A stretch of DNA of 64,000 nucleotides from Sambucus nigra (taxonomy: Eukaryota; Streptophyta; Magnoliopsida; Dipsacales; Adoxaceae), in contig CASBWL010000040.1 of NCBI GenBank assembly GCA_949130495.1, forward strand, positions 4,020,674 to 4,084,673. The letters run 5' to 3'. This document shows positions 47,862-59,976 of this stretch, piece by piece. A model generated the notes under the pieces. The model was given only the letters and a program-made list of their open reading frames with translations, was not told where the DNA came from and made no database searches. Numbering within the stretch: the stretch's first letter is position 1; every line of letters begins with the position of its first letter. The translations under genes were made by a program, and so were the position numbers.

Positions 47862-48336
47862 GTTTAAGACATAAAATGAGGAAAAATAAATAAGGGGAAA
47901 GACTTAAAATCGTGGCTTAAGTCTACAGTCTCTGACTTAAGTGGTTAATACCACACTAAAATGACTCCTAACAAGTGATTAAGTTAAAACCAGGTAAAAG
48001 TGCCTGAAACCCAAAAATACAATATGGCACTTATTTTGACTGTCTCGAACGTTCTGGGACTAACTACGCCCTGTAAATTGGCATCCGAAAATTTTATAGT
48101 TCATTTCAAGTTTCGGTTTCATTTAACCCATAATGTCTTTTAAACATATGACACCATAAAACATACAAATGAATGATATTTACTTTCACATGCAGTAAAT
48201 ACGCAACAACCTAGTAAATATTAATTTTCAACTCATTAAATTAATAGTTACCCCAATTCCAGCATTTTATATAATCACCTTATGCGGTAAGTTAATATAA
48301 AATTAGCCTCCTAAAAGTGAGGGTTGTTACAACAAA

Positions 48337-50755
48337 AAACCCATTGATTTTGATGATGCAGAGTCAACCAAATATTCATTATTAACATCAAATAAATTTG
48401 TAGATAATGGATGTTAAACATTAATAAAACCATCCTCTAGTTATGCAGATTTTGGAGGAAAAACATGTAATTATGCAGTTAATTCATGTTACACGCTCCT
48501 CTTCACACTCGCATGCAGTAAGTACCTCACCCTCATCTAAGTGTAGTACTATATGCATTCCGACCCAAGTTCCAAATATGAAGTCCGATATCGATACTAA
48601 CATTATAATATTAAAGGCATCTAACACAGCTACCACACGAGAGCTAAACATCTACACATGTGATTATAGTCCCAAGGATATTCCCACAATACTAACCGAA
48701 ATATCATAACATCACATTATGTATTTTGCGTAGCATTGTGTTTATTAACAAGCATCCCCATCATTAAACTGCATGGATTTGTTCATAATTAATTTACATA
48801 ATTATATATGTCCTTACATATATACGACACACGAAGGCATGTACCTTAGGTGTCCAGTTCATGCTCTATCGGTAAGTCCGATGGAGTTCCTCATCAAAGG
48901 GACGTAAACAAAACACGCATAAGCGGAGCGGTTCCTATGCAATACAGCATTACAAGGTCCATACTCCTGATGATAACGGGTTTCAGCTTTCCCACTTACC
49001 TCATTCCAAGTGGTGCCGCCACATAGCACCCAAAATACTTTAACCTTTCTAATTCACACACCTAACTCTGAAAACAACTGTATTTAGCTCCCGTCATCCA
49101 ACTACGTTAATTTTTGGAGCGAAGCGTTAAGCATGTGCGTAACACATGACTTAAAGAAGGGGCATTTTTGTTGAAACCTTTTTTTCTTTTCCCCACTCTT
49201 CCTCCCCCCCCCCCCCCCCCCACTCTCTCTCTATGACTTTTATTTTTTATTTCTTGTCTTTGTCTCCATCTCCATGACATCTCATCCCCCTTCTACCCCT
49301 CCCACATCCATTACCCCACCCACCCCTGCCCCCCTCCCATGCCCCAGCGCCCCTTGCACGCCTAACCCTATACCCCCACCCTCTCCCTTTACCCCCTCGC
49401 TCCATCCCCCTGCCCCTTTTATTTTGGGAAATTTCATTTTTTTCATTTTTGGAAGATTTGATGTTTTTTTCTCATTAGATCTGTTCTGAAAATGATTTTA
49501 TACTGTTGAAAATCATTTTTTCTTTGTAGGAAATCATATTTTATATGCTAAATTCATATAATAAGATAGGATGGTTTTTGAATCCAAAAAATGTAAAAGC
49601 ACATTAAGGGTTGAGATTTTGCCACATCTTCCCCTTGCAAAATAAAGGGTTGTGATTCACGCCCTAAATATTTAACCCCGCCTAAACATTTCACATGTCT
49701 CGCCCAAACAAAATTACCCATTTTAGTTTAATTCAAACACGCTTTCTCTTATTCCCAAGCACTGAATCTCTCTCATAACCCAATGTGAATCCCTCTCTCG
49801 ACTCATTCATTACCATACGCACAACTTCTAATCCTTATCCTCGAGTATGTTTTTTTTGTTTATATTTCATTCTTTGTTTGGATTGATATATGGGGTTTCA
49901 TGTTTATTTTGTAGATCTAAAATTTTTGGGTTTGATTTTTGCAGGTACTATACATTCTCACGTACTCTTGATTATCTCTCCTACTACTTCTTAAAACACC
50001 ATTTGGTATAACCTATTTATCTCTGAGCCTCTCTCTTCTTCGAACTCTGTCTCTTCTTTACTCTGGCATTTAGAGACTTCAGGTATACTCTATCTTACCA
50101 TCTTCTTTTGGGTTAAGATTCTTTTTGTTAAACATAATGGGTTTTGGTTCAATGTTCATGATTCTCGGTACAAATATATAATGTATTTAAAACATTGGGT
50201 TTCAAATTTTTGCTTTGGATTTTAGTATGCTTTATTAGATTTTGGGAGACTTGGATCTATTAGGTAAAGCCCTTTCTCTAATTTCTATTTCATATTTTGG
50301 GGTCTGATAATTTAGGGTTCAAATCCATAATAGAGATTTCCAATTCAACCTTTAGGATTTATATTTGTATTTGTTTTGGTTTCCAGGTACTAAGTAGGTG
50401 AATATAATGGTTTAAATTTTTGGTGTTCAACATATATCAGGTATAATTTTTCTATGGAAAAGTGTTTGATCTGGAAAATTAGTTTCCAAATTTTTTTAGT
50501 TAGTTATTTTCCTACAGTTACATACAAGAGTGCATTTATGGTTTTAATAGAGTTTTAAAATGGGGCTTGGTTGTTCTCGGATTAAAAGAGTTTTGTTTCC
50601 TTCTAAATGAAGCATATCTCTTTAATATTGTTTTTCACATTAGATTTTTAAAACATGTTTAAGTAGGAGTTTTCAAACCTCATATCATGTTTATATTTGA
50701 TTTTATATTTTCTTTTTAATTTTTCATGGTTCCCTCTACTCAAACTTCCTATGTT
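48337..50755. other. Host or unclassified DNA between elements C and F
   Basis: 48503-48800 duplicates 1-303. A run of 18 C lies at 49204-49221, followed by a C- and CT-rich stretch whose proline-rich frame (49274-49489) I do not accept as a gene. 49740-50100 is pyrimidine-rich with several GT..AG-like junctions and resembles a spliced plant 5' UTR, but no coding exon follows before element F. Nothing else supportable. Confidence 0.5.
48503..48800. repeat. Direct duplicate of 1-303
   Basis: See the entry at the window start; same orientation, some 10% differences by eye. Confidence 0.7.
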
Positions 50756-50760
50756 GTTTA

Positions 50761-51937
50761 TGTTATTTAAAACATATTTTATCCCTAATTAATTAATTAT
50801 ATTATTAGTATAATTAATGTGTTTTTAGTTCAACTGAATATATTGATTTTGATGATTCCAAACAAACCTTTAGTTTAATAGTATGTAAATACTTCTATAT
50901 AAATATCATTTCTCATAATATTTATTTGTTATATATATACATTATAAATATCATTTTTTTATAAGAATGTAATTGAGAATCATGTACAATTCTTTTGTTA
51001 TCATTTTTGTAATTATATATATTTGATTCATGTCATATTATCTCTTATATACAAATAAATATATTTGTAACAACAAACCAATTCTACTTTTTTTTTTAAT
51101 ATCTATATGCATGTGCACAGGTACAAACATTCAAAGTCTTTGAATACGATTTTTATTATTTGTTCGTGCCAAAAGATTTTTTTAATATCTGTTCATGCTA
51201 AATCCATATGGCCGAAAGCCCCTATTCAGTTATAGTTTTTGCACTAAATTTTGTTGTAAGTTATAATTTTTTCATAAACATTGCGCCGAATACAAAATGG
51301 ATTTAACTTTGGTTGCTTAATCTGTCAGTAGGTTTCGTCTGTCTTAATTTTTTAACTATCAAGTAACCATAAGTCTTTACTTCTAGACTTAGACCTGGAG
51401 CATGGTTTCGGTCATTGCCTTTTTGCTGTCTTGAGGATTATCCGATTTGACCGATGTGTATGCATGACACCTCTTGTCCAAAGTAGCTTCTCACAGCTGC
51501 AGTCTATCACCACTGCTACACGCCAACGTTTTGAACGCTCTGATCTTATGCTAAGTTCTACACCCTATATTTATATATATATATATATAAATAGTCTTCG
51601 ACACTTTTGTACTAGACTTGACCTCAAGTCTTGGCTAAATGCATTTATGGAAAACATGGGTCCATGCCATGTCACTTCCATCAAAACTCTTTCGGCAGCA
51701 CACACAGTTCATGACTAGCTTAAAGTTGCGCCATCATTGGCCGAGAATGGGTTCAACAGTTGCGCCATCATTGGCCGAGAATGAGTTCAAATTTTTTTTT
51801 ATTCAGTACATTATATATATATATATGAGTTCGAGAAATTATTTTTTATTCAGTACATTATATATATATGAGTTTGAGAAATTATTTTTTATTCAGTACA
51901 TTATATATATATGAGTTCGAGAATTTTTTTCCAGTAC

Positions 51938-51999
<62 letters not shown>

Positions 52000-53420
52000 T
52001 TCTTGCAAACCTGTGGCTTAGTTGTACATGCGTCAGATCACATGCCACAAGAACTAACGTGAGTTATATTTCCCAGGACTGTTCATCAGCCCATTCTTTC
52101 AGCTGTGCCTTGTCCTTATTAAAAATAATATCATAAACCTCCTATGATATTATCTTTGGTTTCCTCGAGACATGCACTTGAACAAAATCAGTTACTTACA
52201 TTGTCCAACTTATCTTCTTGACAGAAAAATGTTCTTAACACACTAGTTATATTCATTACACAATGGTTCCACTTTAATACATCAGTTTTGTATTTTATCT
52301 CTTGGACTAACAATCTTCTTGCAGATGGGTTATCTATCAAGCTATCTTCATATGTCATATATTCTTAGATGTCTATTTCTATGCTACAATAGCTATATTT
52401 TTTTTGGAGAAGATAAAAATAAAGAATCTGTATATCAGAATTTGAAATCATTTTTGAAGCCTCACCATCTCGGCAAATCAGGTGCATTTAATGCTCAAAA
52501 TGCTTGTGTCTAACAACTAGTTTTTCACAAGAGATACTTAAAGCTTTGAAGTACTGCATTGAAAAATAGCAGAACATATAGAAAGAACAGGAGCAAGAAC
52601 TAGACAGTTTTATTGAGAGCACTGAATTTATTATTCAGCTATTTTCTACACAATCAAGAGAGCCGTAAATTTTCGTTATCTGCTCAATCATTAAAGAAGA
52701 AGATTAGTGCCTACTTCAACAACATTTATTGAAGTCTCAGAAACTCAGATTACAAATTGTATCTTAAGGAGTTTCAGTATTTTATTCTGTACCACAAAAA
52801 TTCAGATTTGTTGTGAAGCTTTGTTCAAGCTTCGGTTTGTACCGGTAATTGGTTCCTACCCTTAAGTGGGCCACGGGGTTTGAAGCTCGGTGTTAGCTTG
52901 CAAATAGTTGTACGCGGTGGTTTGATCCTACCCGTAAGTGGATCAGATTTAGTGAAGCGCAAAGGAGACAGGAGCTCTAGGCGCGTGGACGTAGGCCGGG
53001 ATTTGGCCGAACCACGTTAAATTTGGTGTCACTTATTTTCAGCCCTTTTATTTATTTGCACTTCCTATCTTAAATTAAAATTTTCAGCACACTATTTTTG
53101 CACATTAATCAAATATTAAATTTAATTTAATTAATATCTAAATGTTAAAATAATTTTTATTTAAATAATTTGTTTCAGAATATCATTTTTTATTACGAAA
53201 ATTAATTTAATATTTCTAGTGTGTTAAAATCTGCAATTCTAATTGTTTTAAATTAGTTGATTAAATTTATTTTATATTGTTATATTTATTCTTTACAGTT
53301 TTATTAATCTGAAATTTGTCCAAGTGATAGAAATGTAATATTTTCCTAAAAACTTAATTTAACTTAAATATATTTATAAATACTCAATTCACCCCCCTCT
53401 TGAGTATAATCTGGGCAACA
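50761..53420 (+). repeat. Family F 5' LTR
   Basis: 2660 bp from TGTTATTTAAAACAT to TGGGCAACA. TATA-like box TATAAATAG near 51586. A ~45-bp minisatellite (51790-51935) and a TA microsatellite (about 51939-51996) lie mid-LTR. Unlike families A-D I see no palindrome array. Confidence 0.9.
51790..51996. repeat. Minisatellite and TA tract in family F 5' LTR
   Basis: About four units containing GAGTTCGAGAAATTATT and TTTATTCAGTACATTATATA, then about 58 bases of alternating TA. Just before it GTTGCGCCATCATTGGCCGA occurs twice (once in the 3' LTR). Confidence 0.9.
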
Positions 53421-53422
53421 AT

Positions 53423-53434
53423 TGGTATCAGAGC
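53423..53434 (+). promoter_or_regulatory. tRNA-iMet primer binding site of family F
   Basis: TGGTATCAGAGC begins three bases after the 5' LTR. Confidence 0.95.
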
Positions 53435-53482
53435 TATTGCTCTTCTTATCTTTAGATTTTACAATCTTAGAGTTAAAGATCA

Positions 53483-55168
53483 ATGGCATATGTTACTATA
53501 TCTCTTGGTGAAGGTCAATCCATTTTTAAACCTCCTCTATTTTCTGGAAAAGATTATAGTTATTGGAAAAATAGAATTAAATATTTTATTCAGTCACATG
53601 ATTATGAAGTTTGGAAAGTTGTCATGAATGGTCCCTATATTCCTACTAAAATAGTAAATAATACTTATGTCCCTAAAGATGAAAATGAATGGAATGATGT
53701 TGATATTAAAAAAATTCAAATAAATGCTAAAGTTATGAATATTTTGCATTGTGCACTTGATGTAAATGAGTATAACAGAATCTGCTAAGGAAATTTGGGA
53801 TAGACTAGAAGTTACGTATGAAGGAACTAGTCAAGTCAAGGAGGATAAAATCAGCATGCTTGTTCATAACTATGAGCTTTTTAAAATGAAAGCAAATGAA
53901 ACTATATCTGATATGTTTACTAGATTTTCAAATATTATAAATGGATCGAAATCTCTTGGTAAATCCTATACTGATTCTGAATTAGTGAGCAAGATTCTCA
54001 GGTCATTACCATCTGCTTATATGACAAAGAAGCTGGCAATCAAAGAAGCTATACGAGAAAGACCTATCTCTCTTGATGAACTATTGGGCTCCTTAATTAC
54101 TTATGAAATGGAACTCAAATAACTTGCTGAAGATGAAAAGCCCAAGGCAAGCAAAACCATTGCCTTCAAATCCATTGAGGAAGATGAAGATAGTGAGGAA
54201 GCTGATGATGATGAAGATGGTGACATAGCACTTCTTACAAGAAAATTCAAAAAAATTCTTGCTAAAAAGAAGGGACTGTCTAGAAAATACAAAAAAAATT
54301 CTTCAAAGAAGGCACATGAAGGAAAGTCATCCTCCAAGTTTGAACCAAAATTTTATAACTGCAAAGAGTTAGGACATATTAGACGTAACTGTTCAAAGGC
54401 CAAAGAATAGAAGAGTGACAGAAAAGAGAAAAGAAATGAAAAATACAAAAAGGCCATGAAAGCTACTACTTGGAGTGATAGTGATGGAAGTAGCAACGAT
54501 GAAGATTAAAGTGATGGAGAAGTTGCAAATCTTTGCCTTATGGCAGATGATGATGAGGTATCTTCTAATTTTAATTCAGATAGTGAATATGAAACTTCAA
54601 ATGATCATGATGAACTTCAAAATGCTTTTGATGAACTTTATTACAATTTTGATGAACTTAAAACTAAATATATTAATCTTAAAAAGATACATTCTTCTTT
54701 ATCACATAATTATGATTCTCTCCTTGAAATATAGAATTAATGAAATCTGAAAATAAGTCCATAAAATCCGAAATGGCAAAACTAAAAATTAAAGAATCAT
54801 CTAGTCACTTTTCTGAAAATGAACAATTAAAACTTAAAATTAAGGATTTAACTTGGTGTCTTGAAAAGTTTGTAAATGGAGAAAAAAATTTGAATTTATT
54901 ACTTGGAAACCAAAGGTGGATGATTGATAAGGCTGGAATTGGATATAATGAAAAAGAAAATGAAAAAAGTTTTGAAAATTACTCTAAAAATATGGGAAAT
55001 TCATTATGTACATATTGTGGAAGACATACCCATTTCTCAAATTTTTGCAAATATAAATTTTCCACCAAAGTGGCATGGATTTCTAAAGAGACTCCTATGT
55101 TTGCTAACCCGTATGGACCCAACACATTTTGGGTACCAAAAGAAAAATTATTTAAATGTTCATTGTAG
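53483..55168 (+). pseudogene. gag: Copia gag, broken
   Basis: The start ATG at 53483 opens a gag domain with F-S-G-K-D-Y-S-Y-W-K. A frameshift near 53770-53785 moves the frame to 53766-54122, which ends at TAA 54120-54122; further stops lie near 54408, 54508 and 54735. The first zinc knuckle (near 54351-54393) reads F-Y-N-C instead of C-x-x-C, so its first zinc ligand is missing. An acidic, coiled-coil-rich stretch follows. A second C-x2-C-x4-H-x4-C knuckle is intact near 55010-55050. A single TAG (55166-55168) separates it from pol in the same frame. Gag would have formed the particle; this copy cannot. Confidence 0.9.
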
Positions 55169-58100
55169 GTTTGTTTTAAAGCTGGATCGATCAAATCAAA
55201 ATGGTTTTTAGGCAGCGGGTGTTCAAGACACATGACGGGTGACAAAAGTAAGTTTTCGAGCTTAATTGCCAAAGATGGAGGTCTAGTCACATTCGGAGAC
55301 AATTCCAAAGGAAAAATCATTGGCATAGGTAATGTTGGTAAGGATCCCTCTCCTTGCATTGAAAACGTTCTTTTAGTTGATGGTCTTAAACATAATTTAA
55401 TCAGTATTAGCCAATTGTGTGATAAAGGTTATAATGTTCTATTTAAAGAAGATTATTGTTTAATAAAAAATGCAAAAGATAATAATGTTGTGTTTGTAGT
55501 CTCTAGGCATGAAAATGTTTATACTCTAGATTTTAATAATTTGTCACAACAAGATGTAAAGTGTTTAGCTGTCCTAAATGATACTTGTTGGCTATGGCAT
55601 AGAAGATTAGGTCATTCCAACATGGAACAACTTAATATTTTGTCCAAAAATGAGTTAGTTAGAGGGCTGCCCAAAACAAAGTTTGTTAAAGATAAATTGT
55701 GTAAAGCATGTCAATTTGGAAAACAAACTAAAACTTCATTTAAAAAGAAAAGAGACATTTCAACAAATAGGCCTTTAGAATTATTACACTTAGATTTATT
55801 CGGACCTAACAAAGTTGCTAGTTTAGGTGGAAAATATTATGCCTTTGTTATTGTTGATGATTATTCACGATTTACTTGGGTTTTCTTTCTTACTCATAAA
55901 AGTGATACACAATCTGTTTTTGCCAAATTTTGTAAGAAAATTCAAAATGAAAAAGGGTGCAATATTGTCTTCATAAGAAGTGATAGAGGAAGAGAATTTG
56001 ATAACAAAGATGTTGAATTATTTTGTGATGAAAATGGTTTTGAACATAATTTTTCAGCACCAAGGACACCTCAACAAAATGGTGTGGTGGAAAGAAAGAA
56101 TAGATCTTTACAAGAAATGGCAAGAACTATGCTAAATGAACATAACCTACCAAAATATTTTTGGGCAGAAGCTATTAATACATCTTGTTATGTAATAAAT
56201 AGAACTATTGTTAGAAAAGGATTAGATAGAACTCCTTATGAAATATTGAAAAATAAAAGACCAAATATTGGTTATTTCAAGGTTTTCGGAAGAAAATGTT
56301 TTATTTTAAATGATAAAGACAATTTGGGAAAATTTGATGCAAAATCCGATGAAGGTATTTTTCCTGGTTTTGCACTTCATAGTAAAGCATATAGAGTTTT
56401 TAATAAAAGGACACTAGTCGTTCAAGAATCAATACATGTATCTTTTGATGAATCTATTTCTCTTACTAAAAATTTGAAAGATGATGATGAGGCTCTAGAT
56501 CTAAATAAGTCTATTAATGAAGAAAACCTTACCTCTAATGTTGGTAATGCTATCAATAATGAAAGCACTCCGCATAAAGATAAAAATGGTAATGATTCTA
56601 GTTTACCTAAAAATTGGAAATTCGTTAATAATCATCCTTTTGAAAATATTTTAGGAGAACCTTCTAGTGGTATTCTTACTAGATCCTCCTTAAAGAATAT
56701 TTGTAATAATTTAGCTTTTATGTCAGAAATTGAACCAAAAGACATAAATAAAGCTGAAAAAGATGAGTTTTGGTTATTAGCTATGCAAGAAGAATTGTTA
56801 CAATTTGAGCAAAATAATGTTTGGTCACTTGTTCCGACACCCAAAGATAAAACTATTATTGGAACTAAATGAGTTTTTAGAAATAAAAAGGATGATGGAG
56901 GATTGATTATAAGAAATAAAGCTACACTAGTTGCGCAAGGCTACAAACAACAAGAGGGTATTGATTTTGATGAAACTTATGCCCCCGTAGCTAGATAAGA
57001 ATATATTCGTATGTTACTTGCATATGCATGTTATAAAAATTTCAAATTATTTCAAATGGATGTGAAAAGCGCTTTCTTAAATGGTTTTGTAAGTGAGGAT
57101 ATTTATGTTAAGAAACCTCCCGGTTTTGAAAATCACAAGTTTCCAAATCATGTTTATAAACTAAATAAAGCCTTATATGGATTAAAACAAGCTCCTAGGG
57201 CTTGGTATGATAGGTTTAGTGTATTTTTACTTGAAAATGATTTTGTGAGAGGAAAAATGGATTCCACTTTATTCATAAAAATTCATAATGATGATATGCT
57301 TCTTGTACAAGTGTATGTTGATGATATTATATTTGGATCCACAAATGAAAATTTGTGTAAAGATTTTTCAGAATTTATGCAAAGAGAATTTGAAATGAGT
57401 ATGATGGGTGAGTTAAAATTATTTTTAGGTTTACAAATTAAGCAAACCAAAAATGGAGTTTTTATCAATCAATCTAAATATATTAAAGATCTTTTGGTAA
57501 AATATGGTTTAGAGCATGGTAAAGCACTTGGTACACCAATGAGCACTTCTATTAAGTTAGATGTTGATGAAAAAGAAAAATCTGTTAATACTACCTTATA
57601 TCGTGGTATGATTGGTAGTCTACTATATTTAACCGTTAGTAGACCCGATATTATGTTTAGTGTATGTTTATGTGCTCGTTTTCAAGACAATCCTAAAGAA
57701 TCCCATTTTTATGCCGTAAAACGCATATTTAGATATTTGGTTGGTACTAAAGATTTAGGATTATGGTATCCTAAAAGCACTTCATTCGAACTAGTAAGTT
57801 GTTCCGATGCATATTTCGCGGGTTGTAGAATTAATAGAAAAAGCACTAGTGGCACATGTCATTTCTGAGGACACTCACTAGTCTCTTGGTTTAGTAAAAA
57901 GAAAAATTATGTTGCTCTTTCCACGGCCGAGGCAGAATATATTGCCGCCGGTAGCAGTTGTGCTCAAAGATTATACATGAAACAACAATTAGAAGACTAT
58001 AAAATATTCTTTCACAATACTCCGATTTTTTGTGATAATACAAGCGCTATATGTTTGACAAAAAATCCAATTCTGCACTCTAGAACAAAGAATATTGAAA

Positions 58101-58270
58101 TTAGACATCATTTTTTACGCGATCATGTTCAAAAAGGTGACGTACGCATAGAATTTATTTCTACGGATCTTTAACTAGCGGATATTTTTACAAAACCTTT
58201 ATCTGAAGATCGTTTTACCTTTATCCGTCGAGAACTTGGTATGGCATGTTTAAATGACTTGAAATTATAA
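55169..58270 (+). pseudogene. pol: Copia pol (protease, integrase, RT, RNase H), broken
   Basis: Domain order is Copia. Protease: S-G-C-S-R-H-M-T-G, but codon 55211-55213 is Gly where the catalytic Asp belongs. Integrase (numbered from ATG 55232): zinc ligands H123, H128, C157, C160 and catalytic D188, D251, E287 with 35-residue spacing are present. RT: Y-V-D-D at about 57314-57325, with A-F-L-N-G and L-Y-G-L-K-Q-A-P-R-A-W upstream. RNase H: S-T-A-E-A-E-Y and the D-N-T-S-A segment. In-frame stops at 56870-56872 (TGA), near 56996 (TAA), 57866-57868 (TGA) and 58172-58174 (TAA) kill it. All are compatible with single-base changes in one otherwise collinear frame, so decay is moderate. Confidence 0.93.
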
Positions 58271-58357
58271 TTATTTTTTCACAATCTTCCAAAAATATCT
58301 TATCTCAAGTGGACCCACTTTTATATTCTTTTACCACTAGCTGACACTTACCATTCC

Positions 58358-58367
58358 CTTATAAATA
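58358..58367 (+). promoter_or_regulatory. TATA-like box ahead of the viroplasmin-type ORF
   Basis: CTTATAAATA lies about 35-40 bases before ATG 58401. Spacing would put a start site near 58390 and make 58401 the first ATG of a short transcript. A TATA match in AT-rich DNA is weak evidence alone. Confidence 0.4.
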
Positions 58368-58400
58368 CATATGTGGACTTCTCCTCCTCATTCAAATATC

Positions 58401-58763
58401 ATGAAGTCATTTTATGTAGTGTGGGTTGGAAAATTTCTCAGAATTTACACTACTTGGGGAGATTGTGAATCCCAAATTAAGGGAGCTAGTGGTTCTCAAT
58501 ATAAAAAATATTCTTCATTTGATGCTGCCATGTTTGCCATTCATTCATCTCCGCCACATGCCCCTTGGGTGAAGCCTCCTTCTTGGCCCTTTGTTTTGCC
58601 TCCACATATGCACTCACATGCTTCTACACCTACTAATGAAAATGTTGCAAGTTCATCTTCTCAAGACAATGCTGAAAATCCTATCAAAGTTGTTGTTGAG
58701 AAAATCACGATTAAGGGAAAATCTAAAGATGTGTGTCATTTTGTTAACAATCTTAAGATGTAA
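58401..58763 (+). CDS. Extra ORF with viroplasmin / RNase H1 N-terminal (hybrid-binding) domain
   Basis: A 120-residue intact frame between pol and the 3' LTR. The ATG at 58401 is preferred over an in-frame ATG at 58371, because it lies just before the domain and downstream of a TATA-like box. Residues 3-48 match the small domain shared by eukaryotic RNase H1 N-termini and caulimovirus P6: F-Y-V-V-W-V-G-K, I-Y-T-T-W with C22, G28, Q33-Y-K-K-Y and S39-F. In RNase H1 this domain binds RNA:DNA hybrid or dsRNA; there is no RNase H catalytic part here. The rest is Pro/Ser-rich with a short basic tail, without predicted membrane segment. Its survival without stops amid a dead gag-pol is notable, though chance is possible for 120 codons. 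Function in the element is inferred: nucleic-acid binding during reverse transcription or translation. Confidence 0.75.
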   Translation: MKSFYVVWVGKFLRIYTTWGDCESQIKGASGSQYKKYSSFDAAMFAIHSSPPHAPWVKPPSWPFVLPPHMHSHASTPTNENVASSSSQDNAENPIKVVVEKITIKGKSKDVCHFVNNLKM

Positions 58764-59082
58764 TCTTCTATGAATATGTTGTTTTCTCTTATGTCTTGCG
58801 GATTATTAGATGATATTCCTACATATGATTACGTTGAATTCGTGCTTAATGAAAATTTATGGTATTCACATATGACCCTTACATTCTTGATTTTATCTCA
58901 TGCTTATATTATTTTTGATAGGGGGGGCTTCTCTTTTTACTCATGACATTGCATTTCTCTGAAATATTTCTTTTGACAATGTCAAGGGGGGAGAAATTAT
59001 GATGATTCACTCATTATGCTTAATTTATTCATCTTATGAATATATGTGAATCATTGTTTGTCATCATCAAAAAGGGGGAGAT
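58764..59082 (+). promoter_or_regulatory. Polypurine tracts of family F
   Basis: Three purine runs: ATAGGGGGGG near 58917-58926, AAGGGGGGAGAAA near 58983-58996, and the terminal AAAGGGGGAGAT at 59071-59082, which abuts the LTR. No coding sequence between them. Confidence 0.85.
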
Positions 59083-59976
59083 TGTTATTTAAAACATATT
59101 TTATCCCTAATTAATTAATTATATTATTAGTATAATTAACGTGTTTTTAGTTCAACTGAATATATTGATTTTGATGATTCCAAACAAACCTTTATTTTAA
59201 TAGTATGTAAATACTTCTATATAAATATCATTTGTCATAATATTTATTTGTTATATATATACATTATAAATATCATTTTTTTTATAACAATGTAATTGAG
59301 AATCATGTACAATTCTTTTGTTATCATTTTTGTAATTATATATATTTGATTCATATCATATTATATCTTATATACAAATAAATATATTTGTAACAACAAA
59401 CCAATTCTACGTTTTTTTTTTTAATATCTATATGCATGCGCACAGGTACAAACATTCAAAGTCTTTGAATACGATTTTTATTATCTGTTCGTGCCAAAAG
59501 ATTTTTTTAATATATGTTCATGCTAAATCCATATGGCCGAAAGCCTCTATTCAGTTATAGTTTTTTCACTAAATTTTGTTGTAAGTTATAATTTTTTCAT
59601 AAACATTGTGCCGAATACAAAATGGATTTAACTTTGGTTGCTTAATCTGTCAGTAGGTTTCGTCTGTCTTAATTTTTTAACTATCAAGTAACCATAAGTC
59701 TTTACTTCTAGCCTTAGACCTGGAGCATGGTCTCGGTCATTGCCTTTTTGCTGTCTTGAGGATTATCCGATTTGACCGATGTGTATGCATGACACCTCTT
59801 GTCCAAAGTAACTGCTCACAACTGCAGTCTATCACCACTGCTACACGCCAACGTTTTGAACGCTCTGATCTTCTGCTAAGTTCTACACCCTATATTTATA
59901 TATATATATATAAATAGTCTTCGACACTTTTGTACTAGACTTGACCTCAAGTCTTGGCTAAATGCATTTATGGAAA

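Larger units (their letters stand above)
38516..48331 (-). mobile_element. Family C: complete but decayed Ty3/gypsy LTR retrotransposon, 9.8 kb
   Basis: Paired LTRs, each 2863 bp, with PBS next to the right LTR and PPT next to the left, bounded by a perfect TSD ACAAA (38511-38515 and 48332-48336). The 4.1-kb interior keeps a recognisable but stop-ridden Ty3-type integrase on the minus strand. LTR size, termini and PBS suggest a long-LTR Ty3/gypsy lineage, possibly Tekay/Del-like; this is a guess. The LTRs differ more than those of family A, so this insertion looks older. Confidence 0.92.
45469..48331 (-). repeat. Family C 5' LTR (right copy)
   Basis: Same length as the left LTR although indels exist: the CT microsatellite at 47825-47859 is longer and one palindrome unit is missing. 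Shared block 46424-46713, array 47278-47455, inverted repeat 47710-47726. Confidence 0.93.

Noticed and set aside
49274..49489. Proline-rich 71-residue frame
   Set aside because: It arises from a C-rich low-complexity stretch after an 18-base C run; no other sign of a gene.
51868..52062. Frame with Ile-Tyr repeats
   Set aside because: Translation of a TA microsatellite.
58401..58763. Viroplasmin-type ORF as an endogenous caulimovirus piece
   Set aside because: No caulimovirus movement, coat or RT sequence is near; it sits cleanly between Copia pol and the Copia PPTs.
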